A stretch of DNA of 64,000 nt from CAIJXJ01 sp964445115 (GTDB taxonomy: Bacteria; Pseudomonadota; Gammaproteobacteria; Burkholderiales; Methylophilaceae): assembly GCA_964445115.1 (NCBI GenBank), contig CAYUJU010000001.1, positions 124,001-188,000 on the forward strand, given 5' to 3'. Shown one piece after another: positions 8,670 through 17,645 of the stretch. The notes beneath the pieces were generated by a model, which worked only from the letters and a program-made list of their open reading frames with translations, was not told the origin of the DNA and did not search any database. The position numbers and the translations under genes were made by a program. How positions within the stretch are numbered: the stretch's first letter is position 1; every line of letters starts with the position of its first letter.

Positions 8670-9593
8670 ATGCGCACCTTACAAACAGCAGCATGTCTGA
8701 TCGGTCTGTGGATGCTGGGGCAAGGATGCGCATTCGCATCCCCTCTGTCAGTCAAGGAGGTTGCCGAGGGGATTTACGTGCATCAAGGTGTGCATGAGGA
8801 TTTTGATGATAATTATCATGGCGATATTGCCAACATTGGTTTTATTGTTGGCAATGAGGCGGTCGCCGTCATTGATACCGGTGGAACCATAAAGGTTGGC
8901 GCAGCATTGCGCGAAGCCATCCGCGCCATCACCGACCTGCCGATCCGCTACGTCATCAATACGCATGTCCATCCGGATCACATCTTTGGCAATGCGGCTT
9001 TCGACCTGGATAAGCCCACCTATGTAGGCCACCATAGTCTGCCTGCGGCCATGCAGCAACGCGCGGATAGCTACCTGCGGAATCTGCAAAACCAGTTCGG
9101 CAAGGAGGCTGAGGGCAGCACAGTCATCCCCCCCACGTTGTTGGTGGAGGATGAACTCATCCTAGATCTGGGGGGTAGAAAGCTTGAACTAAAAGCGTGG
9201 CCAACCGCGCATACTAACAATGATCTCAGCATTCTGGACGCCACGACCAATACATGGTGGCTAAGCGACTTGCTGTTTATTGAGCGTGCCCCTTCGATTG
9301 ATGGAGACATCAAGGGCTGGCTCAAAGCCATTGAGGAAATACAAGCTACAGACGCAAGACTGACGATCCCTGGACATGGGAAAGTAACCACTGATAAAAA
9401 TGCAGCACTTGATAATCAGCGTCGCTATCTGCAAACCCTGCTGGATGGTGTCCGAGCCAGCATCAGAAAGGGTATCAGCATGAGTGACACCATGAGCTCG
9501 GCTGCTCAATCGGAAGCCAATGCATGGCTTCTGTTCGATGTGGTGAACAGACGCAATGTCAACCTCATTTATCCGCAGCTCGAATGGGAATGA
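8670..9593 (+). CDS. exported metallo-beta-lactamase-fold hydrolase, quinoprotein-relay / SoxH-like type
   Basis: Predicted periplasmic zinc hydrolase. A hydrophobic leader (ACLIGLWMLGQGC) precedes the mature part. The zinc motif THVHPDH (H99, H101, D103, H104) is intact, with later LTIPGHGK and a WLSDLLFIE segment. Similar proteins accompany SoxYZ-like carriers and are thought to act on the carried thiol adduct; the substrate is not established. ATG 8670 is used; ATG 8658, overlapping the SoxYZ stop, is equally possible and would imply coupling. Cys20 in the leader might also make it a lipoprotein. Confidence 0.85.
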   Translation: MRTLQTAACLIGLWMLGQGCAFASPLSVKEVAEGIYVHQGVHEDFDDNYHGDIANIGFIVGNEAVAVIDTGGTIKVGAALREAIRAITDLPIRYVINTHVHPDHIFGNAAFDLDKPTYVGHHSLPAAMQQRADSYLRNLQNQFGKEAEGSTVIPPTLLVEDELILDLGGRKLELKAWPTAHTNNDLSILDATTNTWWLSDLLFIERAPSIDGDIKGWLKAIEEIQATDARLTIPGHGKVTTDKNAALDNQRRYLQTLLDGVRASIRKGISMSDTMSSAAQSEANAWLLFDVVNRRNVNLIYPQLEWE

Positions 9594-9712
9594 AATTCGA
9601 TTCTCCGCGAGGAGTTCAAGCTGTCGCAAGCCAGACGTGCTGGACGGTATTGCTGCGGAGAGGGATTTGGGTTGGTTGACGACGGAGACAGGTTGCAAAT
9701 GGAGGCAGGTTT

Positions 9713-10246
9713 TTAGGCCGGGTGGCGTGCCTGTAACTCCCGCCGGTGGTAGCGGAACAAGGTCCGCGTCATCCACTCCACGAATTCCTCGTCTTGGTCG
9801 ACGAATTCCGCACGGCATGTCGTTGCAGAAGATTCTGTAACCCGGGCATAAAGCTGGATACCTTCATACAACATCGGACTCAAATTCAGGGTCAATTTGA
9901 TGGAGGTGCCAGGTGGCGGCACCTCGGAGTGTGTTTCCCAGGTCAGATGAGTAGCGCCGAGACTGACGCGGGTATGACTGAGTCTGCTGGCATCTTGGGC
10001 CGCAAGCCGGGATAGCTGACTGAGTACGATGTCCAGTTTTGCCTCGAGACGCTGTATCGCCTTGGCGATCGCAGGATCAGCATCCGTATCCTTTTCAGGC
10101 AAGCTTTCCATTAGCGCCAGGGCATGCAACATACGTAGGTTGCAATGCCTTGCCTCCGATAAGGCCAATACGTCCGGAGTTGCCACTTCCCACGCCAGAG
10201 GCATCAATGATTGGTACGTGATTCCCGGCTCGGGGGGCATGAGCAT
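9713..10246 (-). CDS. PilZ-like c-di-GMP receptor candidate
   Basis: About 177 residues. The N-terminal half is helical (KAIQRLEAKLDIVLSQLSRL), and the C-terminal half has a PilZ-like beta pattern (SLGATHLTWETHSEVPPG, then LTLNLSP and ARVTESS) ending in a helix with EWMTRTLFRYHRRE. Canonical RxxxR and DxSxxG c-di-GMP motifs are not clearly present, so binding is uncertain. Start at 10246 gives MLMPPEPG; it begins 5 bp after queF, so the two are probably cotranscribed. Confidence 0.6.
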   Translation of the reverse strand: MLMPPEPGITYQSLMPLAWEVATPDVLALSEARHCNLRMLHALALMESLPEKDTDADPAIAKAIQRLEAKLDIVLSQLSRLAAQDASRLSHTRVSLGATHLTWETHSEVPPPGTSIKLTLNLSPMLYEGIQLYARVTESSATTCRAEFVDQDEEFVEWMTRTLFRYHRRELQARHPA

Positions 10247-10251
10247 GCCGT

Positions 10252-10671
10252 TTAGCCGCGGGTGTTGTACTGATGGTCGAACTGCGTCAGGTCCACGCGC
10301 GGGGCAGGCTGCCAATCGGGCTGGCGGTGCTCGGCCACGACGTTGGTAAAAATACCGCCGCGGACGTAGAACTTGGCTGTCAGGCGCATGAAGCGCGGCT
10401 GGGTGACGGCGACCAGGTCATCCAGGATGCGGTTGGTTACGGCCTCGTGGAAGGCGCCTTCGTCACGGAAGGACCAGATGTAAAGCTTCAGGCTCTTGAG
10501 CTCGACGCAGGTCTGGTCCGGAATATAGTCCAGATAGAGCGTGGCGAAATCCGGCTGCCCGGTTTTGGGGCACAGGCAGGTGAATTCGGGGATTTCCATA
10601 TGGATGTGGAAATCGCGCTCAGGCTGCGGATTGGCAAAGGTTTCGAGGGTCTTGCTGGGTTGACTTGACAT
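10252..10671 (-). CDS. queF: NADPH-dependent 7-cyano-7-deazaguanine reductase
   Basis: Reduces preQ0 to preQ1 in queuosine tRNA modification. The 139-residue single-domain type is evident: catalytic Cys in FTCLCPKTGQPDFAT, the QueF motif ELKSLKLYIWSFRDE, and a C-terminal TAKFYVRGG strand. Start at 10671 (MSSQPSKTLETF) is the family-like start; the longer frame runs into the divergent smc promoter. Only 42 bp separate it from smc. Confidence 0.94.
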   Translation of the reverse strand: MSSQPSKTLETFANPQPERDFHIHMEIPEFTCLCPKTGQPDFATLYLDYIPDQTCVELKSLKLYIWSFRDEGAFHEAVTNRILDDLVAVTQPRFMRLTAKFYVRGGIFTNVVAEHRQPDWQPAPRVDLTQFDHQYNTRG

Positions 10672-10713
10672 GGTGCGTCCCGTATAAATCGATGCGCCAA
10701 TTATACAACTCTC

Positions 10714-13700
10714 ATGCGACTCACCCACTTAAAACTCGCCGGATTTAAATCTTTCGTCGATCCGACGACTTTGCATATCCATGGGCAGCGTGTCGGCGTG
10801 GTGGGCCCTAATGGCTGCGGCAAATCCAACGTCATGGAGTCGATCCGCTGGGTGCTGGGCGAATCGAGCGCCAAGGAAATGCGCGGTGACTCCATGCAGG
10901 ACGTCATTTTCAACGGCTCCGCCAACCGCAAACCGGTCGCGCGCGCCAGCGTGGAACTGTTGTTCGACAACAGTCTGGGTGGCGCCAGTGGCGAGTGGTC
11001 GCAATATGCCGAGATTTCGGTCAAGCGCGTATTACATCGCGATGGCGGCTCGGATTACCTCATCAACAACACCAAGGTCAGGCGGCGCGATGTCGCTGAT
11101 CTGTTTCTGGGAACAGGTCTGGGCGGGCGCGCCTACGCTATCATCGGCCAGAACACGATTTCGCGCATTGTCGAAGCCAAGCCGGAGGAGTTGCGGGTAT
11201 TCCTGGAGGAGGCTGCCGGGATATCAAAATACAAGGAGCGCCGACGCGAGACCGAGTTGCGGCTGCGGGATACCCGCGAGAACCTGACGCGCGTCGAGGA
11301 TATCCGGCGCGAACTGGATCATCAGATCGTACGCCTTGAAGTGCAGGCGCAAGTCGCCCGGCAATATCACCAATTGCAGGAATCGTTGGGGCTGGCAGAA
11401 GGTCAGTTGTGGCTGCTCAAGAAGCGAGACGCCGCGCTCGCCTGGGAAAAGTCGCAACGATTGGTCGAGCGGCTGGCGAACGAACTCGAAGCCCAAACCG
11501 CCTCGCTGCGGCAGAACGAAAGCGTACTGGAGCAGCTCAGGCAGGCCCATCACGACGCCAGCCAGCAGGTGCAAGGTGCGCAAGCGAGCTATTACGAAGC
11601 CAATGCAGCGGTCTCCACCATCGAGCAGGAGCTACGTTTTGCCCGTGAAACCCGGGATCGACTGGTAGCGCAAATTGCTCAGATCGAGGCGGAAAAAAGT
11701 AGCGCGCAGCAACAAACCGTTGCCGTTGAAACTGCATTGCAGGCACAAACAGCACGACTCGAGCAGGCCGCGGTGGAGAAGGCGCGGATGGAAGCGCGTC
11801 AGACAGAGGCGCGCGAGCAACTGCCGCTGGCGGAGCAACAGCAGCGCGATGCCCAGGCTGCGTTCAGCAGGACGCAGAGCGCGATACATCAATCCGAGCA
11901 ACAATTGCAACTGGAGCGTACCCATCACGAACACGCGAGGAAGTTGCTGGGGGAGTTACAACAGCGCTTGCAGCGTTTGACGGATGACGAGCAGCGACTG
12001 GAGTTGCCCGATGGAGATGGGTTGCAGCGTAAAGAGCAGGAAGCGAATGATCAGCAGGCCCGACTGGGGGGGCTCGATACAGAGATATCCGATCTGCATG
12101 AAAATGAAGCATTAATATCCATCCAATACAAACAGATGCAGGAATCTGTTCAGATGGATTCTCGGCATATTCACCATCAGGAAGCACAGTTGGCTGCGCT
12201 GCAGAAACTGCAGCAGAACGTTGGTCATGAAGGCAAGTTGGACGCATGGCTGAAGCATCGCCAGTTGGATCGGCTGCCACGACTCTGGCAATGCCTGCGT
12301 GCAACGCCAGGATACGAACGGGCCATGGAGGCTTGGCTGGGCCACCGACTGAATGCCTTGCTACTAGAAGGGCAGCTGGACATCGCGGATAGACCGCCTT
12401 CAATGCTAACGATGGTCACTGCAGGAGGCGGAAGCCAGGATGGCGCGATGTCCCCGCACCTCGCGGGCTGGCAACCGCTGGCTGCATACGTCAACATCAG
12501 CCATCCAGAAGTGGAGGGGGTGCTTGCCGATTGGATGGCGCATGTCTGGGTGCTGCCTCCGGGTGAGTCCATGACGGCAGCAAGGACCGGGTTGCGCGCC
12601 GGCGAGGTGCTGGTTTCACTGGAAGGCGATGTCGCGACGCGCTACAGCCTGACGCCCTTTGCGCCCCAAGGGGAAATGACGGGTGTGCTGGAGCGGCAGC
12701 GTGAAATCGATGCGCTGGAACAGGCGCTGCCGCCACTCAAGGCGGCATATCAGGAGGCGCTGGCAGGCCTGCAGGCGCAGGAGCGGCAGTTGCAGCAAAT
12801 CCGGCACGATCTGCAGGATCGCCAGCAGCAACAAAAGTCTTTGACGGCGTCTCTCCATGCCACCCGGATGGAGGTGCAGCGACTGCAGCAGCGCATGCAG
12901 CATGTGGTGGAGCGGCGACAGCAGATAGCCACTGAAAAATCAGAGACCTATGCGAGAAAAGTTGAAGTGGAGACACAGCTTTCCGCGCGAGGCGAGGCGG
13001 TCCAGGCGCTGCTGGATGGCCAGACGGAATTGCGCCAGCAGCGTGACATGGCTGGGCAGATGCGTCAGCAGGCAGAACAGGCGCTGCGGCAGGCCCGAGA
13101 ACATTTCATGACGTGCGAGCGGGAAGCGCAGCAGGCCGAGTTTGGTGAAAAAATAATTATTAATGAAATTAAAGGGCTAAAAGAAAAACTGCACGTGTTG
13201 CATGAGGCGATGCGGGGGCTTGAGATCAAGCATGCAGAAATGTCGGGGCAACTCAGCCAGATTTCCGACACCGAGCTGCAAACTCGACTTGCGCACGCGC
13301 TGACCGCGAAAGGTGTTGCCGAAAACACCTTAAGCCAAGCGCGTAACGTATTGTCAGAAAAAGAATCTTTGCTGCAAGACCAGGAGCGGGCACGCCTGCA
13401 GGCTGAGCAGCAGCTGCATCCGATGCGCGACAAGCTGGAGCAATCCCGTTTGCAGGAACAGCAGGCCAGGTTGCATTTCGAGCACTGCAGCGACCAACTG
13501 GTGTCGACGGGTCTGGAAGAAGCGATGTTGGAAGCTGCGTTGCCGAAGGGCGCCAAGGCGGCAGAGCTGGAACATCGGGGCCAGTCGCTACAGGCGGAAA
13601 TCGATGCGCTCGGCGCGGTGAATCTCGCTGCGATTCAGGAGGTTGAGAGCGAGCGTGAACGTAAAGTCTACCTCGATAGCCAGGCCGTGGATCTGGAACA

Positions 13701-14229
13701 GGCCATGCTGACACTGGAAGATGCCATCCTGAAAATCGATCGAGAAACGCGGAGCCGTTTGCAGCACACCTATGACGAAGCCAATCGCCACTTCAACGAA
13801 CTGTTTCAAACCTTGTTCGGTGGCGGCCAGGCGCAGCTGCAACTGCTTGGGGATGAGATTCTGGACACCGGCATTCAGGTATTTGCCCAGCCGCCAGGCA
13901 AGAAGAACAGCACGATCCACTTGCTTTCGGGCGGAGAAAAGGCCCTGACCGCGATGGCGCTCGTATTTGCGCTGTTTCGCCTCAACCCGGCGCCGTTCTG
14001 CCTGATGGATGAGGTGGATGCGCCGCTGGACGATAGCAACACCGAGCGATTCTGCGCGTTGGTGCGCAAGATGTCGGAGCGCACTCAGTTCATGTTCGTC
14101 AGCCACAACAAGATCACCATGGAGATGGCGCAGCAATTGATCGGGGTCACCATGCAGGAATCCGGTGTGTCGCGTATCGTGGAAGTCGACATGGAAGCGG
14201 CATTGCAGATGCAAACGGATATAATCTAG
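10714..14229 (+). CDS. smc: chromosome segregation protein SMC
   Basis: Condensin ATPase that organises and segregates the chromosome. Full-length at 1171 residues: Walker A GPNGCGKSN (31-39), a long Gln/Glu/Ala-rich coiled coil, a globular hinge around 510-640, a second coiled coil, then the ABC signature LLSGGEKALTAMAL and Walker B FCLMDEVDAPLDDSN. The start matches the canonical RLTHLKLAGFKSF beginning. ScpA/ScpB genes are not adjacent; zipA and ligA follow, a common betaproteobacterial order. Confidence 0.97.
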   Translation: MRLTHLKLAGFKSFVDPTTLHIHGQRVGVVGPNGCGKSNVMESIRWVLGESSAKEMRGDSMQDVIFNGSANRKPVARASVELLFDNSLGGASGEWSQYAEISVKRVLHRDGGSDYLINNTKVRRRDVADLFLGTGLGGRAYAIIGQNTISRIVEAKPEELRVFLEEAAGISKYKERRRETELRLRDTRENLTRVEDIRRELDHQIVRLEVQAQVARQYHQLQESLGLAEGQLWLLKKRDAALAWEKSQRLVERLANELEAQTASLRQNESVLEQLRQAHHDASQQVQGAQASYYEANAAVSTIEQELRFARETRDRLVAQIAQIEAEKSSAQQQTVAVETALQAQTARLEQAAVEKARMEARQTEAREQLPLAEQQQRDAQAAFSRTQSAIHQSEQQLQLERTHHEHARKLLGELQQRLQRLTDDEQRLELPDGDGLQRKEQEANDQQARLGGLDTEISDLHENEALISIQYKQMQESVQMDSRHIHHQEAQLAALQKLQQNVGHEGKLDAWLKHRQLDRLPRLWQCLRATPGYERAMEAWLGHRLNALLLEGQLDIADRPPSMLTMVTAGGGSQDGAMSPHLAGWQPLAAYVNISHPEVEGVLADWMAHVWVLPPGESMTAARTGLRAGEVLVSLEGDVATRYSLTPFAPQGEMTGVLERQREIDALEQALPPLKAAYQEALAGLQAQERQLQQIRHDLQDRQQQQKSLTASLHATRMEVQRLQQRMQHVVERRQQIATEKSETYARKVEVETQLSARGEAVQALLDGQTELRQQRDMAGQMRQQAEQALRQAREHFMTCEREAQQAEFGEKIIINEIKGLKEKLHVLHEAMRGLEIKHAEMSGQLSQISDTELQTRLAHALTAKGVAENTLSQARNVLSEKESLLQDQERARLQAEQQLHPMRDKLEQSRLQEQQARLHFEHCSDQLVSTGLEEAMLEAALPKGAKAAELEHRGQSLQAEIDALGAVNLAAIQEVESERERKVYLDSQAVDLEQAMLTLEDAILKIDRETRSRLQHTYDEANRHFNELFQTLFGGGQAQLQLLGDEILDTGIQVFAQPPGKKNSTIHLLSGGEKALTAMALVFALFRLNPAPFCLMDEVDAPLDDSNTERFCALVRKMSERTQFMFVSHNKITMEMAQQLIGVTMQESGVSRIVEVDMEAALQMQTDII

Positions 14230-14267
14230 GAATCATTGATTCCACCACACTGAAATCTGGAACCAGT

Positions 14268-15572
14268 ATGTCGGACATGCAGCTTTATCTGATCGCCCTC
14301 GGCGCCATCATCATCGCCGGGGTCATCCTGTACAACTGGTGGCAGGAGCGCCGCCTCAGTCAGGACGCGATTCGTCGTTTCGATACCCCGGAAAGTGATC
14401 CGCTGCTTGACGAGGGGCGCAGCGCTGGTACGCCTGTACGCCGTCGCGAAGTCGAATTCGACGACTCCAAGATCGCGATCGATGACAGCTTTACAACTGC
14501 TGCGCCTGATGATGTCCTGCCGCAGGACGAAGCCATGCTGGACGTGGACGAGGGCATCGTCGAACAGGATATTTCCATCGCCAGTATTCCGGATGACACG
14601 CTACTTTCCGAACTGCCGCAGATCGCCGAGCCTGAGGAGGATGAGCCGGGTGTCTCTGCGCTGGATGAGGCGGTTGAGCCGAAAGTGGCCGAGATTCTCG
14701 CCGCCGACGAGGAAGACCTCGAAGAGAGCGAATCAGCGCCGGTTCCGCTGCCGGCCAATATGGACGAGCAGATCGACCTGGTCGCTGTAGTCCATCTGCC
14801 GACAACGCGCAGTGGTGCGGAATTGCGTGATGCCCTGCAACCGTTGCCGGGGTTTGAGAAAGCGACCCAATGGCAAGGTGAAACAGAGTTCGGGGAGTGG
14901 TTCCCCCTCACCAAAGATCAGGAGGCGGTCGCTTTTCACCGCGTGGCCTGTGCGCTCCAATACGCAGACCGTTCCGGCCCGTTTTCGCGTGAATGCTTGC
15001 GCAAGTTCCAGCACAAGGTTGAATCGCTCGCAGAAGGGGTCGAGGGCGCGCTCGAATGGCGCGGCAACGGCGACCCACTCAAGTACGCGACGGAACTTGA
15101 CCAGTTCTGTATCGACGTGGACGTGATGGTCGGCTTCCATATCATGAGCGGTGGCAACGGCCCGTTCGCGGCCACCAAGCTGCGCGGTATCGCGGAGGCG
15201 GGTGGCATGCAATTGCACGAAGATGGCACCTTCCATTTCGTGACTGAGAGCGGGGATACCCTGTTTACGCTGGTCAATCATGATCAGCGTCCATTCACTC
15301 CGGAGTTGCTGCGCACCGCCTTCATCGGCGGCATCAGCTTCCAGTTGGATGTGCCTCGCGTACGCAATTGCCCAGAGGCCTTTAACCAGATGGCGCTGCT
15401 TGCCCAAAAGATGGAGAGCAGCCTGGGCGGTATCCTGATCGACGACAACCAGCGCCCGCTGAACACAGAGGCGATGGATAAAATTCGCGAACAACTGCGC
15501 ATCATCTACGCCAAGATGGTGGCGCGAGGCATCATCCCGGGCGCGTCATCTGCGTTGCGGCTGTTCTCCTGA
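14268..15572 (+). CDS. zipA: cell division protein ZipA
   Basis: Membrane tether for FtsZ at the division site. One N-terminal transmembrane segment (about residues 5-24) is followed by an acidic, low-complexity Glu/Asp/Pro linker to ~160 and a C-terminal FtsZ-binding domain (about 200-430) with FHIMSGGNGPFAATKL-type sequence. 434 residues is somewhat long because of the linker. Its TGA overlaps the ligA ATG (TGATG), so the two are translationally coupled. Confidence 0.9.
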   Translation: MSDMQLYLIALGAIIIAGVILYNWWQERRLSQDAIRRFDTPESDPLLDEGRSAGTPVRRREVEFDDSKIAIDDSFTTAAPDDVLPQDEAMLDVDEGIVEQDISIASIPDDTLLSELPQIAEPEEDEPGVSALDEAVEPKVAEILAADEEDLEESESAPVPLPANMDEQIDLVAVVHLPTTRSGAELRDALQPLPGFEKATQWQGETEFGEWFPLTKDQEAVAFHRVACALQYADRSGPFSRECLRKFQHKVESLAEGVEGALEWRGNGDPLKYATELDQFCIDVDVMVGFHIMSGGNGPFAATKLRGIAEAGGMQLHEDGTFHFVTESGDTLFTLVNHDQRPFTPELLRTAFIGGISFQLDVPRVRNCPEAFNQMALLAQKMESSLGGILIDDNQRPLNTEAMDKIREQLRIIYAKMVARGIIPGASSALRLFS

Positions 15573-17620
15573 TGCCGGCTTCCTTAGCAGAAACGCAAGC
15601 GCGCGCCGCCTGGTTACGCGCGGAAATCTCCCGTCACGATTATCTGTACTACGTCATGGACGCGCCGGAAGTGCCGGACAGCGAATATGACCGGCTGTTT
15701 CGCGAGTTGCAGGGACTGGAGGCAGAACATCCGACGTTGATCACGCCGGACTCGCCCACACAGCGGGTCGGGGGGCAGGCGGCGCGCGAGTTTTCCAACG
15801 TCACGCACCTCCAGCCCATGCTATCGCTCAACAACGCCTTCGAGGAAGCAGAAGCTGCCGCGTTCGATCGCCGCGTGCGCGACAGCCTGGGGCTTGAAAC
15901 AGTCGAATATGCGGTAGAGCCTAAATTCGATGGCCTCGCGATCAGCCTGGTCTACGAACACGGCGCACTGGTGCGTGCCGCGACGCGTGGCGACGGCTAT
16001 ACCGGTGAGGACGTCACCGCCAATATCCGTACCATACGCGCCATTCCCATGCGCCTGGAAACATCTTCACCGCCAGCACTATTGGAGGTCCGCGGTGAGG
16101 TGTTGATGCTGAAGGCCGATTTCGAGAAGCTCAACCAGACGCAAGAAAACAATGGTGAGAAACTGTTCGCCAATCCCCGCAATGCGGCCGCAGGGAGCCT
16201 GCGTCAACTGGATCCGAAAATCACGGCGAAACGACCATTGAGCTTTTTCGCTTATGGCATCGGGGCATCCGAAAATCTGCCGCCATTGCCTACGCACAGT
16301 GCCATGATGGATTTTCTGGAAACGCTCCACCTGCCGGTAGCCCGTGAACGCGACGTGGTAGAGGGTCTGGATGGCCTGATGGCCTATTATCGACTGGTCG
16401 GCAGCCAACGCCCGCAACTGCCTTACGACATCGACGGGGTGGTGTACAAGGTCAACCACGTTCGGCAACAGCAGGAACTCGGTTTCGTATCCCGCGCGCC
16501 GCGTTTTGCCGTGGCACACAAGTTTCCCGCGCAGGAAGCGCTGACGATTGTCGAAGCGATTGACGTACAGGTCGGCCGCACCGGCGCCATCACTCCGGTC
16601 GCGCGGCTCAAGCCGGTGTTTGTCGGCGGGGTGACCGTGACCAACGCCACGCTGCACAACCAGGATGAAATCGACCGCAAGGATGTGCGCGTCGGCGACA
16701 CGGTGAGCGTGAGGCGGGCAGGGGACGTGATTCCCGAAGTGGTGCGTGCGCTGCCGGAACGCCGCCCAGCCGGCACGCAGCCTTACCAGTTGCTGGCCGC
16801 CATCGGCCATGCCTGCCCGGAGTGCGGTTCTCACGTCGTTCGTCTTGAGGACGAGGCGGTGGCCCGCTGTACGGGCGGTTTGTATTGCCCGGCCCAGCGC
16901 AAGCAGGCCATCCTGCATTTCGCTGCCCGACGCGCCATGGACGTGGAGGGCCTTGGCGACAAGCTGGTCGAACAATTGGTCGACCAGAAACTGGTGACCA
17001 GACTGCCCGACCTGTATCGACTTGACCTTCAAACGCTAGCGGGCCTTGATCGCATGGGCGAAAAATCGGCACAGAACCTGCTCGATGCGCTGGAGAAAAG
17101 CCGGCATATTTCGCTGGCGCGATTCATTTTTGCACTGGGCATCCGTAACGTGGGCGAAGCCACTGCCAAGGATCTGGCGCGGCACTTCGGCACGCTGAAC
17201 GCCTTGCTGCAGGCCGATGCCGAAGCCCTGCAGGCGGTGCCGGACGTAGGACCGGTCGTCGCGGAAAGCATCCTGCAATTCTTTGGCGAGGCGCATAACC
17301 GGGATGTCCTGACGCAACTGGTCACACCGTTGGCGCAGGGCGGCGCAGGCATCGAGCTGGAGCAAACTGCACCAGTGTCACCTGAGCAGCAACCGCTTTC
17401 CGGCAAAACATTCGTGCTGACAGGCACGTTACCCACGCTCAGTCGCGATCAGGCAAAGGCCTTGATCGAAGCCGCAGGTGGTAAGGTGGCGGGCAGTGTC
17501 TCGAAGAAAACCGACTACGTGGTAGTGGGCGAGGAGGCCGGCAGCAAGCTCGAAAAAGCCCAGTCGCTCGGGATCACGCTGTTGGAAGAGGCAGAGTTGC
17601 TGACTTTGCTCGCCACCTAG
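15572..17620 (+). CDS. ligA: NAD-dependent DNA ligase
   Basis: Seals nicks in replication and repair using NAD+. 682 residues with all expected parts: adenylation domain with lysine K118 in EPKFDG, OB fold, four-Cys zinc finger (CPEC, then C and YCPAQ), helix-hairpin-helix region, and a C-terminal BRCT domain (SGKTFVLTGTLPTLSR to the end). Starts by a one-base overlap with the zipA stop. Confidence 0.97.
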   Translation: MPASLAETQARAAWLRAEISRHDYLYYVMDAPEVPDSEYDRLFRELQGLEAEHPTLITPDSPTQRVGGQAAREFSNVTHLQPMLSLNNAFEEAEAAAFDRRVRDSLGLETVEYAVEPKFDGLAISLVYEHGALVRAATRGDGYTGEDVTANIRTIRAIPMRLETSSPPALLEVRGEVLMLKADFEKLNQTQENNGEKLFANPRNAAAGSLRQLDPKITAKRPLSFFAYGIGASENLPPLPTHSAMMDFLETLHLPVARERDVVEGLDGLMAYYRLVGSQRPQLPYDIDGVVYKVNHVRQQQELGFVSRAPRFAVAHKFPAQEALTIVEAIDVQVGRTGAITPVARLKPVFVGGVTVTNATLHNQDEIDRKDVRVGDTVSVRRAGDVIPEVVRALPERRPAGTQPYQLLAAIGHACPECGSHVVRLEDEAVARCTGGLYCPAQRKQAILHFAARRAMDVEGLGDKLVEQLVDQKLVTRLPDLYRLDLQTLAGLDRMGEKSAQNLLDALEKSRHISLARFIFALGIRNVGEATAKDLARHFGTLNALLQADAEALQAVPDVGPVVAESILQFFGEAHNRDVLTQLVTPLAQGGAGIELEQTAPVSPEQQPLSGKTFVLTGTLPTLSRDQAKALIEAAGGKVAGSVSKKTDYVVVGEEAGSKLEKAQSLGITLLEEAELLTLLAT

Positions 17621-17645
17621 CGATGCGCCTCAGGGGGAAAACATC

